A stretch of 5,633 nucleotides of DNA from positions 1 through 5,633 of the forward strand of contig JBNJGL010000090.1 of the NCBI GenBank assembly GCA_051747745.1. The letters are read 5' to 3'. This DNA is from QPJE01 sp051747745 (GTDB lineage Bacteria > Bacillota > Halanaerobiia > Halanaerobiales > Halanaerobiaceae). Made by a program: the position numbers and the translations under genes. The notes beneath the pieces were generated by a model. The model was not told the origin of the DNA. It did no database searches and saw nothing but the letters and a program-made list of their open reading frames with translations. Positions 1-4,825 of this stretch are shown here, one piece after another; within the stretch, counting starts at the first letter, position 1, and each line of letters opens with the position of its first letter.

Positions 1-106
1 TATAGTTAACTGTATTATAGAGTTTTGAGCAATGCCAGGAAAGTTCTTTAACTATTTCTAATTGTTTATGACTAAAATTAGGTTTAAATTTAAAAGCTAA
101 TTTCAT
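1..106 (-). CDS. tnpB: TnpB (IS605 OrfB family), N-terminal fragment cut by window edge
   Basis: Read on the minus strand from the ATG at 106-104, the first 35 codons begin MKLAFKFKPNFSHKQ and continue to ELSWHCSKLYNTVNY. This is the typical start of IS605 OrfB/TnpB proteins, with a basic beta strand followed by the helical N-terminal segment. TnpB proteins are RNA-guided RuvC-type nucleases, ancestors of Cas12, that help keep the element at its donor site. A GAAGGAGGTGA ribosome site at 125-115 precedes the ATG and fixes the start. No stop or frameshift occurs in the visible part, but the RuvC and zinc-finger regions are outside, so intactness cannot be judged. Confidence 0.85.
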   Translation of the reverse strand, partial: MKLAFKFKPNFSHKQLEIVKELSWHCSKLYNTVNY

Positions 107-133
107 TTGCTATGTCACCTCCTTCATATTATA

Positions 134-162
134 ATTATACCATACATTTGTTTGGTTAGCAA
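134..162 (-). promoter_or_regulatory. Promoter of tnpB
   Basis: On the minus strand, TTGCTA (162-157, four of six matches to the -35 consensus) is followed after exactly 17 bp by a perfect TATAAT (139-134). Transcription would start near 127, giving a leader of about 20 nt that contains the tnpB ribosome site. The promoter sits between the two divergent genes, with the tnpA ribosome site just upstream. No comparable promoter is seen for tnpA. Confidence 0.65.
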
Positions 163-187
163 TTAATATTCAGGAGGTTTTTTCTTT

Positions 188-432
188 ATGAGTATAGAAC
201 TTAATAGTAATCGTCATTATGTTTATGGATTAAAATATCATTTACCAGACTTATTAAAAAAGATTATCAAGAACATTTAAAAAACTATTACTAGAAATCC
301 GCTTTTTGGTCCAAAAGCTACTGTATTATCTCTACTGGGGGAGCTATCATTGAAACTATTAAAGAGTATATACAAAGTCAGGGCGTAAAAGAACAAAACC
401 GTCTCAATTCATCTCCACCTGAATCAAATTAA
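188..432 (+). pseudogene. tnpA: tnpA, IS200/IS605 Y1 transposase, internally deleted and interrupted
   Basis: An AGGAGG site (172-177) and ATG (188) open a frame reading MSIELNSNRHYVYGLKYHL, the usual start of IS200/IS605 TnpA. It runs into a stop at 278-280. From 241, in another frame, the family's C-terminal part resumes as TRLIKKDYQEHLKNYY, then an amber codon (292-294) where relatives have Trp, then KSAFWSKSYCIISTGGA and IIETIKEYIQSQG, ending at TAA 430-432. The join removes roughly 50-60 residues, including the HUH metal-binding histidines, and shifts the frame. The nucleophilic tyrosine of KEYIQSQG (codon 367-369) remains. At about 80 residues against the usual 130-150, the protein cannot be active. 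Family assignment is secure; deletion size is estimated from typical family length. Confidence 0.88.
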
Positions 433-458
433 AGATTCAGATGGAGTTTTCTTGAGAC
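401..458 (+). repeat. Imperfect palindrome at tnpA end: probable IS left-end hairpin and terminator
   Basis: GTCTCAA (401-407) pairs with TTGAGAC (452-458), and CTCCACCTGAATC (413-425) pairs with GATTCAGATGGAG (434-446) with a single C/A mismatch. The loop of 8 nt contains the tnpA stop codon. IS200/IS605 transposases recognise subterminal hairpins of this kind in single-stranded DNA, so this is the best candidate for the LE structure. The inner stem is followed by TTTTCTT, so it may also end transcription and insulate the transporter operon from the IS. The hairpin is visible directly; the role is inferred. Confidence 0.65.
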
Positions 459-525
459 TTATTGGATAAAAAACTATCTAAAGATAAAGTCAGTATTAAA
501 ATCAGGAAAAGCAGGCTAATAACTT

Positions 526-557
526 TTGCTTGCTAAAGTATTATGATATAATACTTT
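526..557 (+). promoter_or_regulatory. Promoter with overlapping palindromic operator candidate, ahead of the ABC operon
   Basis: A perfect TATAAT lies at 547-552. The best -35 candidate is poor (TTGCTT at 526-531, spacing 15), which suggests a weak or activator-dependent promoter. The -10 box sits inside a perfect inverted repeat, AAAGTATTAT (535-544) and ATAATACTTT (548-557), separated by GAT. A dimeric repressor bound there would block polymerase. Transcription would start near 559, leaving a leader of about 77 nt with no obvious riboswitch. The repeat matches neither the CodY box nor the ArgR box as I know them, so the regulator is unknown. Confidence 0.6.
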
Positions 558-635
558 TAAATGATCTGGCTTTTCAATAGATAGTAAAAATAAATATTAT
601 ATTATCAAATAAACCTTAAGGGGGAATTATTTAAA

Positions 636-1373
636 ATGAAGTTCAATAAGTTTTTCACTGCAGTACTTGTCATTATGGCTGTAGTAATGCTCAGCACAGG
701 TGTTATGGCACAGAAATATGTTGTTGGTACAAATGCAACATTTCCACCATTTGAATCTGTAGAAGATGGAGAGATAGTAGGATTTGACATCGATCTGGTA
801 AAAGAAATTGCCAAATTAAAGGGATTTGAAGTAGAATTTAGAGATGTAAGCTTTGATTCCTTAATTCCTGGACTGGCATCAGGAAGCTTTGACATTGTTG
901 CAGCCGGAATGACTGCCACAGAAGAGCGCAGAGAAGTAGTTGCTTTTTCCGATCCATATTATTCAGCCAACCAGTCAGTTCTTGTTCATGAAGATTCAGA
1001 TGCAGATCTGACAGTTCTTTTTGGAGATAGTGATGTTGGTGTACAGACAGGAACTACAGGTGATACATGGGTAAGAGAAAGACTTGTGGAAAGAGATATT
1101 ATGACAGGTGATATCCGCAATTATGATTCCTATGTTTTTGCAATTAAAGATCTGGCAAACAAAAATATTGATGCGGCAGTACTGGATAAGCCGGTTGCAG
1201 AAACATACAGTAAAAATAACCCAGTGGAAATAGTTGCAGAGCTAATTACTGGTGAGGAATATGGAATTGCTGTAAGTAAAGGAAATACTGAACTGCTTAA
1301 AGATATCAACGAAGGACTGGAAGAATTAAGAGAAAATGGTACTATGGATGAACTGATAGAAAAGTATTTCTAA
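636..1373 (+). CDS. Polar amino acid ABC transporter, periplasmic substrate-binding protein
   Basis: This 245-residue protein belongs to the family 3 solute-binding proteins (HisJ/GlnH type), which capture an amino acid and deliver it to the membrane complex encoded just downstream. A signal peptide (K2-K5 basic, hydrophobic 6-20) ends at V-M-A25 before Q26. There is no cysteine anywhere, so it is not a lipoprotein. Family landmarks are FPPFE (36-40), GFDIDL (49-54), T-E-E-R98 where the arginine should bind the substrate carboxylate, FSDPYY (104-109), the QTGTT loop (137-141), and D184 in VLDKP, the usual contact for the alpha-amino group. AAGGGGGAA at 618-626 precedes the ATG by 9 nt. It is first in the operon and followed by a terminator, so it should be the most expressed gene. 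The amino acid bound cannot be told from these residues; a polar or basic one is likely. Confidence 0.93.
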   Translation: MKFNKFFTAVLVIMAVVMLSTGVMAQKYVVGTNATFPPFESVEDGEIVGFDIDLVKEIAKLKGFEVEFRDVSFDSLIPGLASGSFDIVAAGMTATEERREVVAFSDPYYSANQSVLVHEDSDADLTVLFGDSDVGVQTGTTGDTWVRERLVERDIMTGDIRNYDSYVFAIKDLANKNIDAAVLDKPVAETYSKNNPVEIVAELITGEEYGIAVSKGNTELLKDINEGLEELRENGTMDELIEKYF

Positions 1374-1388
1374 AAATCATTAAAGCCG

Positions 1389-1431
1389 CTTCCTTCTGCC
1401 AGCAAAATTTCTGAGCAGGAGGAAGTTTTTT
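1389..1431 (+). terminator. Intrinsic terminator/attenuator inside the ABC operon
   Basis: CTTCCTTCTGC (1389-1399) pairs with GCAGGAGGAAG (1415-1425) over 11 positions with one T-G wobble, then six T residues follow (1426-1431). It lies 16 nt after the binding-protein stop and 26 nt before the first permease ATG, with no separate promoter visible for the permease. Partial readthrough would give many binding-protein transcripts per transporter transcript. The hairpin would also protect the 3' end of the short mRNA. Structure is direct; partial termination is inferred from the gene order. Confidence 0.85.
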
Positions 1432-1456
1432 ATGTACAATATGGAAGGGATATGTT

Positions 1457-2143
1457 ATGAATAATTTAAAATTAGTACAGGAGGCTTTACCCTATCTTCT
1501 GGAAGGAACAGCTGTAACCATTCAGCTGACTTTTTGGAGCCTTCTAATTGGAATAGCAGTAGGGCTGCCCCTGGCGTTTGCCCAGGTTTATGGGAATAAA
1601 ATAGTAAGATTAATAGTTGCAGTATATGAGCGTCTGGCAAGGAGTGTTCCTCTGCTTTTGATGCTTCTTCTTATTAATTATGGTTTACCTATGCTCGGAT
1701 TCAGAATTCCGGTTTTCAGGGCTGCCGTGGTTGGTATTGGATTGAGGTCAGCTGCCTATCAGTCTCAGATTTACAGAGGTGCAATTCAGTCTGTGGCAGG
1801 ATCACAGATGAAAGCTGCCCTTTCTCTCGGTATGAACAAATTAAAAGCTTTCTTTTATATTATTGCTCCTCAGGCTGTAAGAATAGCCATTCCACCGGTT
1901 GCCAACGAATCAGCGATTGTTCTAAAGGACACATCACTGGCATTTACAATTGGAGTGGTCGAGCTGCTGCGCCAGGGAGAATACTTTATTGCAACTTCCA
2001 ATCAGCCGATGACTATATTCTTATCGGTTGCAGCAATTTACTTTATACTGACCACTACAATAAACGGAATTTTATCATTATTTGAGAAAAAATATGCAAT
2101 CCCCGGTATAGGAATCGAAGGAGGACATTCAGATGCCTACTAA
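1457..2143 (+). CDS. Polar amino acid ABC transporter permease, first subunit
   Basis: This 228-residue inner-membrane protein is of the His/Glu/Gln/Arg/opine permease family (HisM/GlnP type), the usual length. Hydrophobic stretches fall near 17-42, 52-80, 86-107, 155-170 and 186-208, consistent with five membrane helices. The EAA loop that docks on the ATPase is at about 118-139 (KAALSLGMNKLKAFF through IIAPQ). NE (150-151) and LKDTSL (156-161) are family signatures. The usual RGTPLL turn reads RSVPLL (62-67). GGAAGGGA (1443-1450) precedes the ATG by 6 nt. The 3' end overlaps the ATPase gene by 11 nt. It probably pairs with the second permease encoded after the ATPase to form a heterodimeric channel. 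Confidence 0.92.
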   Translation: MNNLKLVQEALPYLLEGTAVTIQLTFWSLLIGIAVGLPLAFAQVYGNKIVRLIVAVYERLARSVPLLLMLLLINYGLPMLGFRIPVFRAAVVGIGLRSAAYQSQIYRGAIQSVAGSQMKAALSLGMNKLKAFFYIIAPQAVRIAIPPVANESAIVLKDTSLAFTIGVVELLRQGEYFIATSNQPMTIFLSVAAIYFILTTTINGILSLFEKKYAIPGIGIEGGHSDAY

Positions 2144-2891
2144 GCACCTACTAAAAATAGAAGATTTACACCACAGTTTTGGAGAAGAAAAAGTTTTAAA
2201 TGGAATTTCTTTCAGCCTGGATAAAGGAGAGACCAAAGTAATAGTCGGTCCAAGTGGAACAGGTAAAAGTACAATTTTAAATAATATTATTAGGCTGGTA
2301 CCACCCAAAAAAGGTAAAATTTATCTGGAAGATACAGAAATTACTTCAGCAAAAAAGATCAACAAAATAAGGCAGCAGATAGGCTTTGTATTTCAGGATT
2401 TTGGACTTTTTAACCATCTGACAGCAGAAGGAAATGTTATGATCGGACTGACAAAGGTAAAAAAAATGTCGAAAAAAGATGCCAGAGAACTGGCACATAA
2501 AGAGCTGGACAGAGTTGGACTAAAACAGTATGCGGATTCCTATCCATCTCAGCTTTCTGGAGGTCAAAAACAGCGGGTGGGTATAGCAAGGGCACTTGCC
2601 ATGCAGCCGAAATTAATTCTGTTTGATGAGCCGACATCTTCTTTAGATCCTGAACTTACCGGAGAGGTTCTGAGGGTTATGAAGGAGCTGGCAGAAGAGG
2701 GGATGACAATGCTGGTGGTAACACATGAGATGGGATTTGCCCGCAGTGTTGCTGACGAACTTATCTTTATGGAAGGTGGAAAAATAGTTGAACAGGGTAA
2801 TCCGGAAAAACTATTTACCAATCCCGAACATACAAGAACCAGGGAATTTCTCTTTCAGCTGACAGATCTTTATGATGAGGGTGAGAACTAA
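2133..2891 (+). CDS. Polar amino acid ABC transporter ATP-binding protein
   Basis: This 252-residue cytoplasmic ATPase (GlnQ/HisP type, full length) powers the importer as a dimer on the two permeases. All catalytic motifs are intact: Walker A GPSGTGKST (39-47), Q-loop Q88 in VFQDF, signature LSGGQ (141-145), Walker B LILFDEP with catalytic E166, D-loop SSLD (169-172) and switch H198 in VTHEM. After the Q-loop it reads LTAEGNV where most relatives have a glutamate before the asparagine, a minor variation. AAGGAGGA (2118-2125) sits 7 nt before the ATG, inside the end of the upstream permease gene. The 11-nt overlap implies translational coupling, and it also overlaps the next gene by one base. 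Confidence 0.96.
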   Translation: MPTKHLLKIEDLHHSFGEEKVLNGISFSLDKGETKVIVGPSGTGKSTILNNIIRLVPPKKGKIYLEDTEITSAKKINKIRQQIGFVFQDFGLFNHLTAEGNVMIGLTKVKKMSKKDARELAHKELDRVGLKQYADSYPSQLSGGQKQRVGIARALAMQPKLILFDEPTSSLDPELTGEVLRVMKELAEEGMTMLVVTHEMGFARSVADELIFMEGGKIVEQGNPEKLFTNPEHTRTREFLFQLTDLYDEGEN

Positions 2892-3553
2892 TGTTAGATA
2901 TATTTTTAGAATATTATCCTATGTTTCTGCGCGGACTGGGAGTTACAGTTCTGGTGACAGTAGTTTCATGTTTTTCCGGTACTGTTCTGGGAACATTTTT
3001 GGCTTTAGGAAAGATATATGGTAATAAATATATTTCAGCTCTTGTCAGAACCTTTATCTCCATTATTCGCGGGACACCACTTTTGGTACAGCTTTTTATA
3101 ATTTACTATGGGCTTCCTTCTTATGGGATAAGGTTTCAGCCGATAACTGCAGCTGTAATCAGTTTTATAATTAACAGTGGTGCCTATCAGGCGGAATATC
3201 TGCGCGGTTCAATACAGTCAATCAGCGGCAGCCAGCTTAAAGCAGCTTTATCTATTGGTATGACAAAATGGCAGGGAATAAGGCATATTATTATGCCGCA
3301 GGCTCTGAGGAGAGTTATCCCGGCCTGGACAAATGAATTTATCTATATGATTAAATATTCTTCTCTTGCCTATGTAATTGGTGCAAAAGAGCTGATGACA
3401 GAAGGTAAACTGATTGCCAGCCGCAACTATCAATTTTTTAACGTTTATTTTATAGTTGCAGTAATATATGTCATAGTAATTGTATTTTTTGTTTACCTGT
3501 TTAACCGCCTGGAGAAAAAGGTTGCCATACCAGGAATGGATTTCAATCGTTAA
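2891..3553 (+). CDS. Polar amino acid ABC transporter permease, second subunit
   Basis: This 220-residue membrane protein belongs to the same permease family as the first subunit but is clearly diverged from it. It keeps the family's RGTPLLVQL segment (60-68), NE (148-149), and an EAA loop at about 116-137 (LKAALSIGMTKWQ through HIIMPQ). It has IKYSSL where the first subunit has LKDTSL. Hydrophobic stretches near 13-40, 52-75, 84-98, 155-165 and 183-204 fit five helices. Its ATG shares a base with the ATPase stop (TAATG at 2889-2893), and GAGGGTGA (2877-2884) lies 6 nt upstream, so translation is coupled. Two different permeases with one ATPase implies a heterodimeric channel over an ATPase homodimer. 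The last seven codons are followed by a near-duplicate of themselves. Confidence 0.93.
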   Translation: MLDIFLEYYPMFLRGLGVTVLVTVVSCFSGTVLGTFLALGKIYGNKYISALVRTFISIIRGTPLLVQLFIIYYGLPSYGIRFQPITAAVISFIINSGAYQAEYLRGSIQSISGSQLKAALSIGMTKWQGIRHIIMPQALRRVIPAWTNEFIYMIKYSSLAYVIGAKELMTEGKLIASRNYQFFNVYFIVAVIYVIVIVFFVYLFNRLEKKVAIPGMDFNR

Positions 3554-3575
3554 GGGAATAGATTTCAATCGTTAA
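3533..3575 (+). repeat. Tandem duplication (period 22 bp) of the permease gene 3' end
   Basis: Positions 3533-3553 and 3555-3575 match at 20 of 21 bases, including the perfect 15-mer GATTTCAATCGTTAA (3539-3553 and 3561-3575). The first copy encodes the last codons and stop of the permease; the second lies in the untranslated region. There are only two copies, so this looks like a simple local duplication. Confidence 0.9.
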
Positions 3576-3766
3576 AAAATAAAAAAGTTAACAAAAAAAT
3601 TAAAGAGCTAAAATGATTCAATGGATTCTATATAGATTTCACAACATTTGTTAAAGAACCAAAATTTTAAACTTAAATTACAGTGTTAAATTGAACTAAA
3701 ATAATTAAAGTAAAAAAACAAAAAGTAATAAACTCTCAAGAAAAACTAAAATAGTAAGTTGATTTT

Positions 3767-3799
3767 AAGGGTCGGGTAGTATATTTTCCGACCTTTTTT
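3767..3799 (+). terminator. Intrinsic terminator, probable end of the ABC operon
   Basis: GGTCGG (3770-3775) pairs with CCGACC (3788-3793) around a 12-nt loop, extended by a G-T and two A-T pairs, and is followed by six T residues (3794-3799). It points rightward. It lies about 215 bp past the permease stop, far for an operon terminator, so the transcript would have a long untranslated tail unless another terminator was lost or an insertion pushed this one away. No T run follows on the minus strand. Confidence 0.75.
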
Positions 3800-3822
3800 G
3801 TTTATCAAAAATATTGAAAGCA

Positions 3823-3863
3823 AACTTCCTCTAAATCTTTATTTTGATTTAGATGGAGAGGTT
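3823..3863. repeat. Hairpin sharing an arm with the IS left-end palindrome
   Basis: TCTAAATC (3830-3837) pairs perfectly with GATTTAGA (3846-3853), and pairing continues outward with bulges. The right arm GATTTAGATGGAG (3846-3858) matches the right arm of the IS palindrome (434-446) at 12 of 13 bases. It could be a relic of another IS200/IS605 end, a REP-like element, or chance. No T run follows, so it is a poor terminator. Confidence 0.45.
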
Positions 3864-3931
3864 CATATTTAGATTTCAATTGATCATATAATTAAAGCAG
3901 GAATTTTTAAAGCTAAAATGAACTATATTGT

Positions 3932-3972
3932 ATAAGATAAGATTAAAAAATGATAAGATAAAAATAAGATAA
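3932..3972 (+). repeat. Three direct copies of ATAAGATAA
   Basis: Exact 9-mers begin at 3932, 3953 and 3964, with spacings of 21 and 11 bp, so the three copies sit roughly on one face of the helix. They lie about 50 to 90 bp upstream of the first -10-like box of the hydrolase gene, so a binding-site array is possible. The A-rich composition makes chance or slippage equally likely. Confidence 0.4.
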
Positions 3973-4021
3973 AATTAAATATATTTTAATTCGAGAAAAA
4001 TTCTAACTGAATAATTTTTAT

Positions 4022-4121
4022 TATAATACAGCGGAAAAGTAATGCATAAAAAATTTTCATATCAGGTTATACCTATCTCTAAATTTAGAGGAAAAGGCTG
4101 AAATTTTTAAAAAAATATAAT
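4022..4121 (+). promoter_or_regulatory. Two -10-like boxes and a palindrome upstream of the hydrolase gene
   Basis: TATAAT occurs at 4022-4027 and again at 4116-4121. Neither has a good -35 at 16-18 bp, so both are tentative. Between them lies the perfect 14-bp palindrome CTCTAAATTTAGAG (4077-4090). If transcription starts after the first box, the palindrome is in an RNA leader of about 110 nt; if it starts after the second, near 4128, the palindrome lies upstream at about -40 to -50, a place for a regulator. I do not recognise a riboswitch here. Confidence 0.35.
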
Positions 4122-4135
4122 ACTGATGGACTGCT

Positions 4136-4143
4136 GGAAGGAG
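4136..4143 (+). promoter_or_regulatory. Ribosome binding site of the hydrolase gene, in conflict with the GTG start
   Basis: GGAAGGAG is a strong Shine-Dalgarno match and the only one near the gene start. The sole standard in-frame start codon, GTG at 4143, begins on the last base of this site, which is too close for initiation. The spacing suits a start about 6 to 11 nt downstream, where the in-frame codons are TTT, AAC and ATA (4155-4157). Confidence 0.6.
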
Positions 4144-4793
4144 TGTGGTTTAACATAAAAGTAATCCTTATTCACGGATACAACAAAAATAAAAATGATA
4201 TGGTTGTTTTAAAAAACAATCTGGAAGAGCTTAACTATCAGGTTTATCTGGTTGATCTTCCTCTGACATTTAAACCACTGGAAGAATCTGTTGAAATTTT
4301 AAAACAGCAGATTGATGACCTATTAAGTGATGTCAATAATGAAGAAGAGATCAATTTTGCTGCACACAGTACAGGTGGACTGGTTGTCAGAAGATTAATA
4401 GCTGATGGAGAGCTGAATCACAGAATAAATCGCTGTGTTCTTATAGCGTCACCCAATAAAGGCAGCAGACTGTCACAGATGTCAGCCAAACTACCTTTTT
4501 TTAATAAGATATTTAAAACAGCTGATTCTATAAAACCGAAAAATGTAAAAAAGATGGATTTAAAATCCAGTAAAGAGATAGAGATAGGTGCAGCAGCAGG
4601 TGTCAGGAGCAATTTATTACTGGGTAAATTTCTCAACAGCAAAAATGACGGCAGAATTAGGGTTGATTCTGTTAAATATGAAGGCTTAAAGGATTTTATA
4701 GAACTTCCATATGGACACAAAGAAATTCATTATAGAAAAGAGACGGCTGAATTAATCGATAATTTTTTAAGAACTGGAAAGTTTAGGGGCTGA
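4143..4793 (+). CDS. Small alpha/beta hydrolase (lipase/esterase-like serine hydrolase)
   Basis: The 216-residue product has an alpha/beta-hydrolase layout: strand and oxyanion loop VILIHGY (7-13), nucleophile elbow A-H-S76-T-G-G (74-79, with Ala in the first position of GxSxG), IASPNKGS (101-108) as in PGAP1-like and lipase families, a likely acid D169 in NDG (168-170), and a likely catalytic histidine at H192 or H196 in PYGHKEIH. No signal peptide or membrane helix is present, so it should act in the cytoplasm on an ester or amide whose identity is unknown. The start is doubtful: GTG 4143 overlaps the ribosome site, and the protein core begins at K-V-I-L, codons 4158 onward, so an ATA start at 4155 is possible. 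It is a single-gene unit convergent with the nitroreductase. Confidence 0.85.
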   Translation: MWFNIKVILIHGYNKNKNDMVVLKNNLEELNYQVYLVDLPLTFKPLEESVEILKQQIDDLLSDVNNEEEINFAAHSTGGLVVRRLIADGELNHRINRCVLIASPNKGSRLSQMSAKLPFFNKIFKTADSIKPKNVKKMDLKSSKEIEIGAAAGVRSNLLLGKFLNSKNDGRIRVDSVKYEGLKDFIELPYGHKEIHYRKETAELIDNFLRTGKFRG

Positions 4794-4825
4794 TACTTTA
4801 TTTCCACTCCACATCAGCTTTTTTT
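4789..4825 (+). terminator. Intrinsic terminator of the hydrolase gene, inside the convergent gene's 3' end
   Basis: GCTGAT (4789-4794) pairs with ATCAGC (4813-4818), extended by two G-T wobbles, and seven T residues follow (4819-4825). The left arm contains the hydrolase stop codon and the right arm lies in the last codons of the nitroreductase gene. The loop of 18 nt and short stem make it moderate. No matching T run serves the minus strand. Confidence 0.6.

Larger units (their letters stand above)
1..460. mobile_element. IS200/IS605-type element, partial, divergent tnpB and broken tnpA
   Basis: The two genes diverge from about position 150: tnpB leftward off the window and a decayed tnpA rightward. 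This is the IS605 arrangement, in which tnpA reads toward the left end (LE) and tnpB toward the right end (RE). LE should therefore lie just right of the palindrome at 401-458, and RE with any guide RNA lies outside the window. Elements of this group move as single strands, have no terminal inverted repeats and make no target duplication, so the exact border cannot be read from this sequence. The right limit given is approximate. With tnpA destroyed, the copy cannot move on its own. Confidence 0.8.
3554..4142. other. AT-rich intergenic region of about 590 bp without a credible gene
   Basis: No reading frame here has both a ribosome site and coding-like composition. The contents, left to right, are: the second copy of the permease 3' end (to 3575), a stretch ending in AAAGAACC at 3653-3660 that resembles one end of an ISL3-like element, an intrinsic terminator (3767-3799), a hairpin (3823-3863), three copies of ATAAGATAA (3932-3972), and two TATAAT boxes with a palindrome that may serve the hydrolase gene. 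The extreme AT content and relic-like pieces suggest repeated insertion and loss of mobile DNA. That history is inference. Confidence 0.6.

Noticed and set aside
605..919. Minus-strand open frame opposite the binding-protein gene
   Set aside because: It lies antisense to a clear coding gene and has no recognisable domain or ribosome site, so it is a shadow frame.
3248..3568. Minus-strand open frame opposite the second permease
   Set aside because: It is antisense to a well-supported permease gene, and its sequence resembles no known family.
3539..3575. CRISPR-like look of GATTTCAATCGTTAA repeated twice
   Set aside because: There are only two copies with a 7-bp interval and no spacer of normal length, and the first copy is coding sequence of the permease gene.
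3613..3654. Short frame starting MIQWILYRFHNIC
   Set aside because: It has 13 codons, no proper ribosome site and relic-like surroundings, so there is no support for a gene.
3767..3799. T-box antiterminator, because of the GGGTCGGGTAG string
   Set aside because: The T-box core (GGGTGG-ACCGCG) is absent, no coding gene follows nearby, and the stem with T run is a plain terminator.
4021..4142. Riboswitch in the hydrolase leader
   Set aside because: I looked for conserved core sequences of purine, SAM, TPP, glycine, fluoride and c-di-GMP riboswitches and found none; only a simple palindrome is present.
4126..4158. ATG at 4126 as a leader peptide or alternative start for the hydrolase
   Set aside because: It is out of frame with the hydrolase and stops after 10 codons. 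It has no ribosome site, and its span contains the hydrolase ribosome site.
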